Shown here piece by piece: positions 51,894-60,577 of a stretch of DNA of 64,000 nt. The DNA is from BRH-c25 sp035627615. GTDB lineage: Bacteria > Bacillota > Clostridia > Lutisporales > Lutisporaceae. The DNA is taken from the NCBI GenBank assembly GCA_035627615.1, contig DASPLL010000018.1, forward strand, positions 124,001-188,000, given 5' to 3'. The position numbers were made by a program, and so were the translations under genes. The notes under the pieces are model-generated. The model saw nothing but the letters and a program-made list of their open reading frames with translations, did not search any database and was not told the origin of the DNA. How positions within the stretch are numbered: position 1 is the stretch's first letter; each line of letters starts with the position of its first letter.

Positions 51894-52934
51894 ATGAAAA
51901 AGGGATGCAAATTTGGTACTCACAGAGTTATTGAGCCAATTGGGGTATTGCCGCAGCCGGCAAACAAAATTGACAACAATATGGATGAACTTTATGATAA
52001 TGAAATACTTATCGACGTCCAGACCCTTAACATTGACTCAGCCAGCTTCACACAGATAGAAAAGCAGGCAAATGGTGATGAAAAGAAGATTGAAGAGATC
52101 ATGCTGGGTATTGTTGAAAAGCAGGGGAAGCACAGAAATCCTGTAACAGGCTCGGGTGGAATGCTTATAGGTACAATCGAGAAGATCGGATCTGCTCTTG
52201 AAGGCAAGACCGATTTAAAGGCGGGCGATAAGATAGCAACACTTGTATCGCTTTCATTGACCCCTCTCAGAATAGATAAAATCAAAGAAATAAGAAAAGA
52301 TATAGACCAGGTGGATATTGAAGGTAAAGCAATACTTTTCGAAAGCGGAATATATGCAAAGCTTCCGAAGGATATGCCGGAAAAGCTTGCACTCTCAGCA
52401 TTGGACGTAGCTGGTGCTCCAGCGCAGACTGCCAAGCTGGTTAAACCAGGCGAAACAGTGTTCATAATAGGCGCAGGCGGAAAGTCAGGGGTTCTCTGCT
52501 GCTATGAAGCCAGGAAAAGAGCAGGAGTTACAGGCAAGGTAATCGGCTGCTGCGGAAGCCCGAAGAGTGCGGAAAGACTTAAGAAGCTCGGTTACTGTGA
52601 TGAAGTTTTCGTAGGCGATGCAAAAAAACCTGTGGAAATAATGAACAAGGTATCAGAGCTCACAAACGGCGAATTGGCTGATTTGACAATCAACTGCGTA
52701 AATATACCCGACACGGAAATGACAAGTATACTTGCTACAAAAAATACAGGCCTCGTATATTTCTTCAGTATGGCTACAAGCTTTACAAAAGCTGCTTTAG
52801 GCGCTGAGGGTGTTGGAAGCGACGTTACCATGATAATCGGAAACGGCTACACAAAAGGACATGCGGAAATAACCCTCCAGATACTCAGAGAAAGCAAAGA
52901 ATTAAGGGAACTTTTCACAGAGATGTATGCGTAA
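51894..52934 (+). CDS. kdd: L-erythro-3,5-diaminohexanoate dehydrogenase
   Basis: A 346-residue dehydrogenase matching Kdd in length and context. N-terminal KKGCKFGTHRVIEPIGVLPQPA is typical; a Rossmann loop FIIGAGGKSGVL lies near residue 190. The enzyme oxidatively deaminates 3,5-diaminohexanoate in clostridial lysine fermentation. ATG 51894 follows AAGGAGG. It is followed by kamA, but kce, kal and kamDE are not in the window, so the operon is split or the rest lies elsewhere. Confidence 0.88.
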   Translation: MKKGCKFGTHRVIEPIGVLPQPANKIDNNMDELYDNEILIDVQTLNIDSASFTQIEKQANGDEKKIEEIMLGIVEKQGKHRNPVTGSGGMLIGTIEKIGSALEGKTDLKAGDKIATLVSLSLTPLRIDKIKEIRKDIDQVDIEGKAILFESGIYAKLPKDMPEKLALSALDVAGAPAQTAKLVKPGETVFIIGAGGKSGVLCCYEARKRAGVTGKVIGCCGSPKSAERLKKLGYCDEVFVGDAKKPVEIMNKVSELTNGELADLTINCVNIPDTEMTSILATKNTGLVYFFSMATSFTKAALGAEGVGSDVTMIIGNGYTKGHAEITLQILRESKELRELFTEMYA

Positions 52935-52939
52935 TTAGA

Positions 52940-53068
52940 TGCGAGATACGAGATACGAGATGCGAGTAGGGAACGACGCCCCCGTCGTTCCTCTGTAGGG
53001 GCGAGCGGTGTTCGCCCGCCTTCGAAGCACCGGCTTAATTCTCGAATCTCGAATCTCGAGTCTCGAAT
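52940..53068. repeat. Composite foldback element between kdd and kamA
   Basis: Left arm TGCGAGA TACGAGA TACGAGA TGCGAGT (52940-52967) and right arm CTCGAAT CTCGAAT CTCGAGT CTCGAAT (53041-53068). Between them lie GGAACGACGCCCCCGTCGTTCC and TAGGGGCGAGCGGTGTTCGCCC palindromes and CTTCGAAGC. A nested structure of about 130 bp inside an operon. Confidence 0.8.
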
Positions 53069-53108
53069 CTGTTTTGGCAAAGCCAAAAATATAGAGGAGG
53101 TAAATTCA

Positions 53109-54368
53109 TTGAGAAATTATAAAGACATACCTTTATGGAAGGATGTCACTCCGGAACAGTGGAATGACTGGAAATGGCAGGTATCCAACAGAATAACAAC
53201 AGTAGAACAGATGAAGCAGATAGTGAACCTTACTCCTGAAGAAGAAGCAGGCGTAAAAGAATGCCTGAAAACCTTAAGAGGAGCAATAACCCCATATTAT
53301 GCATCCCTCATGGATCCGGACGATCCTCATTGTCCGATAAGGATGCAGGCTGTTCCGACTTCACAGGAGCTTCACAAGGCGGATGCCGATATGCTTGACC
53401 CGCTGCACGAAGATGAAGACTCACCGGTGCCGGGTTTGACCCACAGATATCCGGACAGGGCGCTGCTTCTCATTACAGACCAGTGCTCGATGTACTGCAG
53501 GCACTGCACAAGAAGAAGATTTGCAGGACAGCATGACGAGCAGATGCCTTTGGAAAGAATAGACAAAGCTATAGAATACATCAGGAACACTCCTGTTATA
53601 AGAGACGTGCTTCTCTCCGGCGGAGATCCTCTGCTTGTAAATGATGACGTACTGGAATATATTATCAGAAAGCTCAGGGAAATAGACCATGTGGAAATTG
53701 TAAGACTTGGCTCAAGAACACCTGTGGTTATGCCTCAGAGAATAACGGATGATCTTGTGAACATGCTCAGGAAATATCATCCGATATGGCTGAATACACA
53801 TTTCAATCATCCGAAGGAATTCACTCCTGAGTCCGCTGCCGCTTGCAACAAGCTTGCCGATGCGGGTATAGTACTCGGCAACCAGTCGGTGCTTTTAAGA
53901 GGAGTAAATGACTGTGTGCATATAATGAGAGACCTGGTACATGGATTGGTAAAAATGAGAGTAAGACCATACTACATTTACCAGTGCGACCTTTCAATGG
54001 GGATAGAGCACTTCAGGACCACAGTTTCCAAGGGCATTGAAATAATCGAAGGCTTGAGGGGACATACTTCCGGCTTCTGTGTGCCGACCTTTGTTGTTGA
54101 CGCCCCCGGCGGCGGCGGAAAGACTCCTGTAATGCCGCAGTATGTTATTTCACAGAATAAGAGTAAAGTGATACTCAGGAACTTTGAAGGAGTTATCACT
54201 ACTTATACAGAGCCGGAATACATTGAAGAACCATGCAACTGTGATGTATGTAAAGGGAAGAGAGCAGACAAACTGTCAGGTGTGGCAGGACTTCTGGAAG
54301 GAAATGCAATGAACCTGGAGCCGACAGAAATGCTCCGCAAAGACAGAGCAAAAGCAAGACATAAGTAG
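53109..54368 (+). CDS. kamA: Lysine 2,3-aminomutase
   Basis: A 419-residue radical SAM, PLP-dependent aminomutase of normal KamA length. The cluster motif is CSMYCRHCTRRRF (CxxxCxxC, about residues 125-132), DVLLSGGDPLL the SAM strand, APGGGGKTPVMP the PLP lysine loop (about 336) and CNCDVCKGK the C-terminal zinc site. It converts L-lysine to beta-lysine, the first step of lysine fermentation. TTG 53109 follows GAGGAGGT. The enzyme is oxygen-sensitive, in line with an anaerobe. Confidence 0.93.
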   Translation: MRNYKDIPLWKDVTPEQWNDWKWQVSNRITTVEQMKQIVNLTPEEEAGVKECLKTLRGAITPYYASLMDPDDPHCPIRMQAVPTSQELHKADADMLDPLHEDEDSPVPGLTHRYPDRALLLITDQCSMYCRHCTRRRFAGQHDEQMPLERIDKAIEYIRNTPVIRDVLLSGGDPLLVNDDVLEYIIRKLREIDHVEIVRLGSRTPVVMPQRITDDLVNMLRKYHPIWLNTHFNHPKEFTPESAAACNKLADAGIVLGNQSVLLRGVNDCVHIMRDLVHGLVKMRVRPYYIYQCDLSMGIEHFRTTVSKGIEIIEGLRGHTSGFCVPTFVVDAPGGGGKTPVMPQYVISQNKSKVILRNFEGVITTYTEPEYIEEPCNCDVCKGKRADKLSGVAGLLEGNAMNLEPTEMLRKDRAKARHK

Positions 54369-54369
54369 A

Positions 54370-54540
54370 AGATTGCGCACTATCGTGCGCAGGTTTCGAG
54401 GTTTCGAGGCTGCGGGGCTGCGAGGAGTCAGGGTATTCCTTAACAGGGCAGGAACGGAAACCGTGGTATCCGTACCTAGACCCGCAAGGAATACCCGAGC
54501 TTTCCTCGCAGCCTCGTCGCCCCGCAACCCCGCAGCCTAA
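54370..54540. repeat. Foldback element with 8-bp word arms
   Basis: After a GCGCAC-TATC-GTGCGC hairpin come the words GTTTCGAG GTTTCGAG GCTGCGGG GCTGCGAG (about 54393-54424) and, inverted, CCTCGCAG CCTCGTCG CCCCGCAA CCCCGCAG (54504-54535). The core has further complements (GGGTATTCCTT with AAGGAATACCC). It separates convergent kamA and the editing-enzyme gene, so it may end both transcripts. Confidence 0.75.
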
Positions 54541-54550
54541 TGTCGCATCC

Positions 54551-55045
54551 TTATATTTTCACGTATCTATACTCATTTCCCCGCCAATTGAGGAATTTCA
54601 TAAAATCAGCATAAGACACCGATATTGATGCGGTATTTACATTCGGATGAAAGCATATCTGTCCGGAATTCCTGAGGTCTTCATCTATAAGAACTGTGAT
54701 TTTTCCTTCTGCATCGTTCAACAAACCGAAGGGAGTGACGGAGCCGGGAGTCAAACCAAGATATTTTTGCAGCCTTTCTTCAGAAGCAAAGCTTAAGCGG
54801 GTACTGTTTATCTGCTTTGCAAGCAGCTTAAGGTCAACCTTCTTTTCCTGGTCCACAAGAATGAGATAGTGCTCTTTTCCGTTATGATTCCTGACAAAAA
54901 GGTTCTTGCAGTGCTGGCCTTTCATATCAAGCTTAACGGCAGCAATTTCCTGTATTGTATAAACCGGCACGTGCTCGTACCTTTTATAGGGAATATCGAG
55001 CATGTCCAATGCATCGTATACTTTCTTCTCATTTTCGGATATCAT
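54551..55045 (-). CDS. YbaK/ProX-type aminoacyl-tRNA editing enzyme
   Basis: A 164-residue protein of the prolyl-tRNA deacylase family: YEHVPVYTIQEIAAV at the start, KNLFVRNHNGKEHYLILVD near 48, LGLTPGSVTPFGLLND near 96. Such enzymes hydrolyse Ala- or Cys-tRNA(Pro). Reading from the minus strand, GGAGGGCGAAGAC lies before the start. It is convergent with kamA and divergent from the regulator at 55243. Confidence 0.88.
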   Translation of the reverse strand: MISENEKKVYDALDMLDIPYKRYEHVPVYTIQEIAAVKLDMKGQHCKNLFVRNHNGKEHYLILVDQEKKVDLKLLAKQINSTRLSFASEERLQKYLGLTPGSVTPFGLLNDAEGKITVLIDEDLRNSGQICFHPNVNTASISVSYADFMKFLNWRGNEYRYVKI

Positions 55046-55242
55046 GTCTTCGCCCTCCTTAGTTATTACTAATAATTATCCTATCACATCAGAAATATTA
55101 TACAAGCTTTTGTCATCCTGAATATGGTGAAGGCAAGCTCAAAGTGTCAATGGAGTGAAAAAATCCCTTATAAACTTAAGCGAGAAGTTATGATAAAATG
55201 AATATATGTTTACGTGCGGTAATAGAAAAAGAAGGTGATATC

Positions 55243-58200
55243 ATGAGTTCCATACAGGTTAAGCTGCTTCAGGCGCCGCTGGTCCTTAAGGACGGTGGAC
55301 AGATAGGTTTTCCCTTCAAGAAGGCGGAGGCTTTGTTTTACTATCTTGCAGTCAACAGGCAGGCGACCAGGGATGAGCTGGTGAATCTGCTCTGGGGTGA
55401 GACTGACGAAGAAACGGCCAGAAAGAACCTGCGCCATGCCATATATATGATACGAAAGGCTTTTGGTCTGGAAATCATCATATCGCCTCAAAAATCAACG
55501 GTATTGCTTAGTCCTGGTATTGAAATAGAAACAGACCTGCAGAGCTTCCTTGAGGATAAGGAAAGCGCTGTTGAGTCTTATGGCGGCGAATTTCTCAAAG
55601 GCTTCCTGTTAAAGGATGGGGATAAGTATGAGGAATGGATGTTCCAATGCAGGGAGCATTACAGGGATCTGTATATGTCCAGGCTGTATGAGCTGATCAG
55701 CCGGTGCGGTGCGGGGAAAGAAAGCAGCAAGCTTGAATATTATGCAAAGCTCCTTATAAATGAAGACCCTCTGGATGAGAGACCTTACAGACTCCTTATT
55801 GAGAGCTATGGCAGTACAGGGGCCTATCATAAGGCGGAGGAGCTATACCGCCGGCTTAGGCATACTTTGGAGCAGGAACTGGGTATAGAACCGGATAGCA
55901 AGACTGAGAAGCTATACAGAGACATTCTTGCAAGGAGGAGCCTTGAGGATAAGAGGATAGACAGTACCAGAAGCTTTTTCTTTGGCCGGTCCAGAGAATT
56001 GGATGTGATAAGAAGGCATTATGATAGCTTCAGCATGCAGAAAGACTATAGATCCATTCTTATAGTAGGAGAGGCGGGGATCGGGAAGACAAGGCTTAAG
56101 GAGCGTTTTTTCGAGAGTGTGGATATAAGCAGCCTGTATGTGGTCAAGTCCAGCTGTTACCAAGCCGAGGAGGATTATCCTCTTAAGCCCTGGAATCAGG
56201 TTTTTTCTGTACTGGCAGATATCATAAAGGAAGAAAAAATAGAGATACCACAGCTCTGGAAAAATATAATTGTGAGGCTGTTTCCAGCCTTTGACCCGGA
56301 TATACAGGCTGCAGCCGATATTTTGACAGAGCGCTCGGATAAGGTGAAGTACAAGGTTGTTGAGGATGCGGTGCTGGAGATATTGAAAAGAGTCTGCGGA
56401 AAAAGGAAGCTTGTAATCGTTTTTGAGGATCTGCATTGGATGGACAGCAGCAGTATAAGGCTTCTCAGCTTTGTACTGAGGCGTCTGGGAGACAGCGGGG
56501 TTATGATGGTTGCTGCCTGCAGGAACAGCTACGATAAAAGGGTGGAGCAGTTCATTGCAGCCATGGTAAAGGATGGACTTATAGAAAAGCTCATGCTTAC
56601 AAGGTTTACAAAGGATGAAGTAGGGGAATTCATAAAGGGGCTGCTCCCGGAGCAAATGCTTTCCAGGGAGCTTGCAGACAGGATATATGAAGAGACGGAA
56701 GGGAATGCCTTTTTTCTTATGGAGTTTCTGAATACTGTAAAGGAGAAGGGGACCATAGGCGAAATCTCCAGTAAAGCCCAGGACATATTGAAGAGCAGGA
56801 TCATGGATATTTCAGAAGGAGGCATGAATCTTCTGAATATAGCATCGATGTTTTTTGACAGGATTGACCTGGATATGCTGCAGACTATAAGCGGAAAAGA
56901 TGAATTTGAGCTTCTGGATATACTGGAGGAGCTTCAGGGGAGGTATATTATAAAGGAAGTGGAGAACGGCGAGGACATAAGCTTCGAATTCACCCACAAC
57001 AAGCTGAGGGAATTCATATACGGACTTCAGTCCCCTTCGAGGAAAAGGCTTCTGCATAATCGCATAGGGCAGGCTTTGGAGAAAAGACTCAAGGGTGGCT
57101 TTGAAGATAAATTCATATATCCCAGGTTGATATACCATTTTGCAAACGGAGGGAATAAGCTGGCGGCATTGAACTACCGCATCAAAAGCCTGGATGAGTA
57201 TTCCGATTTCAGCCATGAGCTTTTCCCTGTGCTATATGATGATGTGAGAGCAGAAGACCAGGCTTTTCCGGATCAGGAGGAGTCCATCAAATATCTGGAG
57301 GAGCTTGAGGAGCAGCTTAAAGAGCTGAAGCTGCAGGAGAAGGAATCACACGAGCTGCTTGCACTGGAGCTTGCACTTTATTATATAAAGGGCAGATATT
57401 GCATACAGGAAGGAGAATACAAGCTGGGGGTGCAGGCTATCGGGCATCTGCTGGAGCGGGCTTTGGAGACAGGGGACTACATATATATTCTGAAGGGCTG
57501 CAGGCAGATGATATACTATGGGATACAGGTGCACAACACAGACCTTATGCAGGAGTATCTGGAAAAAGGAATAGAGCTTGCAGGGCGGTATGACCAGATG
57601 AAGGAAATGGGTATACTGCTCCGCTTGAAGGGTTTGCAGAGGCTTATGACAGAAAATTATGAAGAGGCTGAGGAAACCTTGAAGCATTCCATTGGAATAT
57701 TTGAAGCTTTTAACAGGCAGGAGGACAGGTATTCACTGAATATCGCCGCAGCCTATAATTATATCGGGGAAATACGCCGCTATAATATGAAATTTTCAGA
57801 GGCACTGAAATATTATGACAGGGCAATGAATATATGCAATGAGAAGAAAATATTCAAGGGAGTAGCGGTATTCAATACCAATGCCGGCAAAGCGGCCTTC
57901 GATATGGGGGATTATCAGAGGGCAAAGAGCTATTTCATAAAGGCAATAAAGGATTACAATCAGATGGATACTCTTCTTGGGCGCTCCACGGCAGAAGGCT
58001 ATATGGCACTTCTGCTCATAAGGGAGGCAAGATATGAGGAAGCCTTTTCATGTCTGCTGAGAAGCGAAGCATATGCCGAAAGACTTAAGAGTCCCTATGA
58101 GCTTGGCCTGGTATGCAGGGTGAAAGCGGAAATAAAAGTGCAGATGGACAGGAATCCAAGGCTCAAGGGAATATTCTTGGTAAAGCTTCCTTTACCGGTC

Positions 58201-58296
58201 AGTGAATATTGCAGCCAGGGGATCGTGTATCTCAGCGGCGTGCGGAACTGCTACGAACATGAGATCCTCGAGGTTCTGGCAAGGAATAAGGATTGA
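55243..58296 (+). CDS. BTAD/SARP-type regulator with AAA ATPase and TPR domains
   Basis: A 1017-residue regulator. Residues 1-95 are an OmpR-like winged helix (RQATRDELVNLLWGETDEETAR), 95-235 a bacterial transcriptional activator domain with TPR-like repeats, then an AAA domain with Walker A GEAGIGKT (about 277) and Walker B VIVFEDLHWMDS, and about 400 residues of TPR repeats (from about 620). ATG 55243 follows AGAAGGTGAT. The layout is that of large STAND-type activators. It is alone on its strand and its targets are unknown. Confidence 0.82.
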   Translation: MSSIQVKLLQAPLVLKDGGQIGFPFKKAEALFYYLAVNRQATRDELVNLLWGETDEETARKNLRHAIYMIRKAFGLEIIISPQKSTVLLSPGIEIETDLQSFLEDKESAVESYGGEFLKGFLLKDGDKYEEWMFQCREHYRDLYMSRLYELISRCGAGKESSKLEYYAKLLINEDPLDERPYRLLIESYGSTGAYHKAEELYRRLRHTLEQELGIEPDSKTEKLYRDILARRSLEDKRIDSTRSFFFGRSRELDVIRRHYDSFSMQKDYRSILIVGEAGIGKTRLKERFFESVDISSLYVVKSSCYQAEEDYPLKPWNQVFSVLADIIKEEKIEIPQLWKNIIVRLFPAFDPDIQAAADILTERSDKVKYKVVEDAVLEILKRVCGKRKLVIVFEDLHWMDSSSIRLLSFVLRRLGDSGVMMVAACRNSYDKRVEQFIAAMVKDGLIEKLMLTRFTKDEVGEFIKGLLPEQMLSRELADRIYEETEGNAFFLMEFLNTVKEKGTIGEISSKAQDILKSRIMDISEGGMNLLNIASMFFDRIDLDMLQTISGKDEFELLDILEELQGRYIIKEVENGEDISFEFTHNKLREFIYGLQSPSRKRLLHNRIGQALEKRLKGGFEDKFIYPRLIYHFANGGNKLAALNYRIKSLDEYSDFSHELFPVLYDDVRAEDQAFPDQEESIKYLEELEEQLKELKLQEKESHELLALELALYYIKGRYCIQEGEYKLGVQAIGHLLERALETGDYIYILKGCRQMIYYGIQVHNTDLMQEYLEKGIELAGRYDQMKEMGILLRLKGLQRLMTENYEEAEETLKHSIGIFEAFNRQEDRYSLNIAAAYNYIGEIRRYNMKFSEALKYYDRAMNICNEKKIFKGVAVFNTNAGKAAFDMGDYQRAKSYFIKAIKDYNQMDTLLGRSTAEGYMALLLIREARYEEAFSCLLRSEAYAERLKSPYELGLVCRVKAEIKVQMDRNPRLKGIFLVKLPLPVSEYCSQGIVYLSGVRNCYEHEILEVLARNKD

Positions 58297-58311
58297 TGGG
58301 TACTTGTATAT

Positions 58312-58456
58312 AGAAGAATGCGCAGCAACCTTCCGGACAATGGGCGATGGGCAATAGGCAATGGGTCCAAGCGGGGCTTCGAAGCCTGGCTTGAACCTAT
58401 TGCCCCTTGCCTCTTGCCCATTGCCCAGAAGAATGCTGCGCATTCTTCTTTTTTTG
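58312..58456. repeat. Foldback element with GGGCAAT word arms; also terminator-like
   Basis: Outer arms AGAAGAATGCGCAGCA (58312-58327) and TGCTGCGCATTCTTCT (58434-58449) are perfect complements. Inside lie GGGCGAT GGGCAAT AGGCAAT words and their inverse CCTATTGCCCCTTGCC, then a central GGCTTCGAAGCC-like palindrome. The right end is followed by eight T, so it probably terminates the regulator transcript. Confidence 0.8.
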
Positions 58457-58467
58457 TGTAATTATAC

Positions 58468-59046
58468 TCAGTTCCGTTTGGATACTGCTTTGGCTACCAG
58501 CTTGACCAGGTACAGCAGCAGTCCGAAAAGCAGCAAAAGCAGGCTGATCCACATAAAAAGGTCCTTAACATTGGTCATCAGATTCGAGAATACCACAATC
58601 ATTTTAATTACCTTGGGATAGCTGAAAAGCATACACAGTATGAGTATGTTTTCGAGATAATCGGCAATGCCTGCCACGAAGGGAAAAAGACTTATGTACA
58701 TGAGCTTACTGCCGCATGGCAGGAACCTGCTCAGAAGAAAATATATTGCAGCAGACCAGAATAACATATAGGAGAGGGGAAATGCAAAGTCCAGCATCAG
58801 GATCATTTTCGCATAGAATAGCCTGCCTGCTTCTCCAAGCTTCTCCATAAATGCACATACGTCATCAGCGGTATAATTATCCTGTAGATCCAGAGGAGTC
58901 AAACCTCCGAAGCGTTCATTGAACTCTGCAACTCCAAATGGCTGCCCGTTAACAAGCATGTACATTATAGTGAAGAACAAAGCCAGCAGCAGTAAGGATT
59001 TTGTTGAGGACATCCTTTTGACTTTATCAGACAAGGCATATAGCAT
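58468..59046 (-). CDS. Multi-pass membrane protein, unknown
   Basis: A 192-residue protein with about four hydrophobic helices (LLLLALFFTIMYMLV, FAFPLSYMLFWSAAIYFLL, MYISLFPFVAGIADYLEN, FMWISLLLLLFGLLLYLV). The loop between helices 1 and 2 is acidic and would face outside. The ATG at 59046 is preferred over a TTG three codons earlier because GGAGG is eight bases before it. I do not recognise the family with certainty. Confidence 0.65.
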   Translation of the reverse strand: MLYALSDKVKRMSSTKSLLLLALFFTIMYMLVNGQPFGVAEFNERFGGLTPLDLQDNYTADDVCAFMEKLGEAGRLFYAKMILMLDFAFPLSYMLFWSAAIYFLLSRFLPCGSKLMYISLFPFVAGIADYLENILILCMLFSYPKVIKMIVVFSNLMTNVKDLFMWISLLLLLFGLLLYLVKLVAKAVSKRN

Positions 59047-59133
59047 TAATATCAACCTCCATTTTGTTTACTACTTAATAATATGCGGGAGGCTGCAGCG
59101 TTAGAAAGCAGCATTCCAGTAAGGACAAGGAGT

Positions 59134-59162
59134 TTGACAATTATTTTTTGTAAGTATATTTA
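59134..59162 (+). promoter_or_regulatory. Sigma-A-like promoter
   Basis: TTGACA (59134-59139), 17-bp spacer, TATTTA (59157-59162), upstream of the 44-codon gene. Confidence 0.5.
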
Positions 59163-59224
59163 TATGAATATAAATTGGTATACATATGATTATGCCTACA
59201 AATAATACTGAAGAGGTGATTTTA

Positions 59225-59359
59225 ATGAAAGATGGGAAAAATAAAAATAACATAGTGAAAAAGCACAATCCTACTCTTAGTGATTTGAACAAGGCTGCAG
59301 AAAGACAGGAGTTCATAGATCCTGAAAAGGGACCTGAGAATAAGGGCAGGAAACGTTAA
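59225..59359 (+). CDS. 44-residue hydrophilic protein
   Basis: A short frame, MKDGKNKNNIVKKHNPTLSD to a basic GPENKGRKR end, very rich in Lys, Asn and Glu with no cysteine or membrane segment. A good AAGAGGTG site lies eight bases before ATG 59225, and a promoter-like sequence lies upstream, so it is probably real. No family recognised; the composition recalls small spore or nucleic-acid-binding proteins, which is only an impression. Confidence 0.55.
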   Translation: MKDGKNKNNIVKKHNPTLSDLNKAAERQEFIDPEKGPENKGRKR

Positions 59360-59386
59360 TATTGTCAGTCAAAGGCGGTATGATTA

Positions 59387-59938
59387 ATGAAATCAATAGA
59401 CATTCTGGTAGAAGAGCATAAATATATTAAAATGGTGCTTAAAGAGATAAGAAGACAGTGCATTACGATAGTTCATGGCGGCAGGGTTGATTATCAGCTG
59501 TTTTATAATGTCATTGACTTTGTAAGGAATTTTGCTGATAAATACCATCACAAGAAAGAAGAGGACAGACTTTTTAACATCATGGCGGAACAGCTGGGAC
59601 TCGGGGTCGAAAGCGGTCCTATAGCAGGAATGCTTGTAGAGCATGATCTTGGAAGGTCACACATCATGGACCTGGAAAAGGCTCTTAGGGAATGTGAAAA
59701 GGGTAATGCGGATGCCAAGGTGGATATCATAGCAAATGCCATAGGCTATGAGCAGCTGCTGCTGAAGCATATAGAGAAAGAAGACAATGCGATATACAGG
59801 CATGCAGAGAGGCGTTTATCCAGGGAGACTCTGGAGAAGCTGGATGAGGAATTTGAAGCAGTGGAGAAGGATGCTGAGAATACTGCCACGAGGAATAAAT
59901 ATATGGGTTTTGCGAATAGTCTGGGCAGCAACGCATAG
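59387..59938 (+). CDS. Hemerythrin-like HHE domain protein
   Basis: A 183-residue four-helix protein with the histidine and acidic pattern of hemerythrin HHE domains: LVEEHKYIKMVL (about 10), KYHHKKEEDRLF (about 52), LVEHDLGRSHI (about 85) and LLKHIEKEDNAIYRHAERRL (about 125). Such domains bind a di-iron site and oxygen or nitric oxide. In an anaerobe a protective or sensing role is plausible. It follows the small basic protein gene. Confidence 0.82.
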   Translation: MKSIDILVEEHKYIKMVLKEIRRQCITIVHGGRVDYQLFYNVIDFVRNFADKYHHKKEEDRLFNIMAEQLGLGVESGPIAGMLVEHDLGRSHIMDLEKALRECEKGNADAKVDIIANAIGYEQLLLKHIEKEDNAIYRHAERRLSRETLEKLDEEFEAVEKDAENTATRNKYMGFANSLGSNA

Positions 59939-59992
59939 GTAAATAGGACCAGGTCAAGATCAATCCCTACAAAGTTGAGACACAGTATGTAG

Positions 59993-60019
59993 GGTACGGT
60001 CTTGACCGTTCCGTTTTTT
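59993..60019. terminator. Bidirectional terminator
   Basis: GGTACGGTC-TT-GACCGTTCC then GTTTTTTG; lies between convergent genes and serves the hemerythrin gene. Confidence 0.65.
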
Positions 60020-60035
60020 GCAGCAGCACCTTTAA

Positions 60036-60329
60036 TCAATAATCAGTATAAACAGTGGTGTTGCCATATATCAGATGATAATGACCGCTGTCCAGGGTGG
60101 TTATACTCTGGAAGAAATGCACGTGCCCACCTTCTACCTCGATGTCAGGACTTGTTACTATCGAGTAGTAATGTACATGGTCGTTGCCTTCTGTGGTATA
60201 ACCGGATATATAGTGTACATGGCCGTCAAAATCAGGATTTTTGGTGGATACTCCGGAAAAATCGTGAAAATGTCCGGAAGCCTTGCCGCTTCTGCCTCCA
60301 TAGCTGTGTGTGTGCAGTTCATCATACAT
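60036..60329 (-). CDS. YmaF-family histidine-repeat protein
   Basis: A 97-residue protein that is almost a repeat of HxH units: LHTHSYGG, GHFHDFSG, GHVHYISG, DHVHYYS, GHVHFFQS, GHYHLIYG, spaced about 15-20 residues apart. Each unit is followed by polar turns. This is the YmaF pattern. It is likely to bind metal; the function is unknown. On the minus strand GAGGGGGTTGATAAC precedes the ATG. Confidence 0.75.
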   Translation of the reverse strand: MYDELHTHSYGGRSGKASGHFHDFSGVSTKNPDFDGHVHYISGYTTEGNDHVHYYSIVTSPDIEVEGGHVHFFQSITTLDSGHYHLIYGNTTVYTDY

Positions 60330-60514
60330 GTTATCAACCCCCTCTTATTAATCTATGCAGCTGCAGCTCTTTTGGATATTAATGCTGTGAATTATTCAAG
60401 GATTATTGAGCAGCAGGAGCGGGTCTTGCTTCTGCTGTTTTATTTATATCGTGGTTCAGACCTTTAAGGATATTATACGTATAGAATAATGATAGGAAAT
60501 AATTGTACTATATG

Positions 60515-60555
60515 TTTCGCACTAAACATTTTACATGAATTCAAATAGTGCGAAA
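60515..60555 (+). repeat. TTTCGCACT inverted repeat, second copy
   Basis: TTTCGCACT (60515-60523) and AGTGCGAAA (60547-60555) with an AT-rich loop, 22 bp before the start at 60578. Same layout as at 44511. Confidence 0.6.
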
Positions 60556-60577
60556 TATATGTTTTGGAGGTTTTAGA

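Noticed and set aside
59173..59184. TTGGTATACATA as a third GntR operator
   Set aside because: Only half of the TGGTATACCA palindrome is kept and the shared flanking bases are absent; probably chance in AT-rich sequence.
60075..60467. Plus-strand open frame of 130 codons with hydrophobic content
   Set aside because: It is the antisense of the YmaF-type gene; the minus-strand frame has a good ribosome site and a recognisable HxH repeat pattern.
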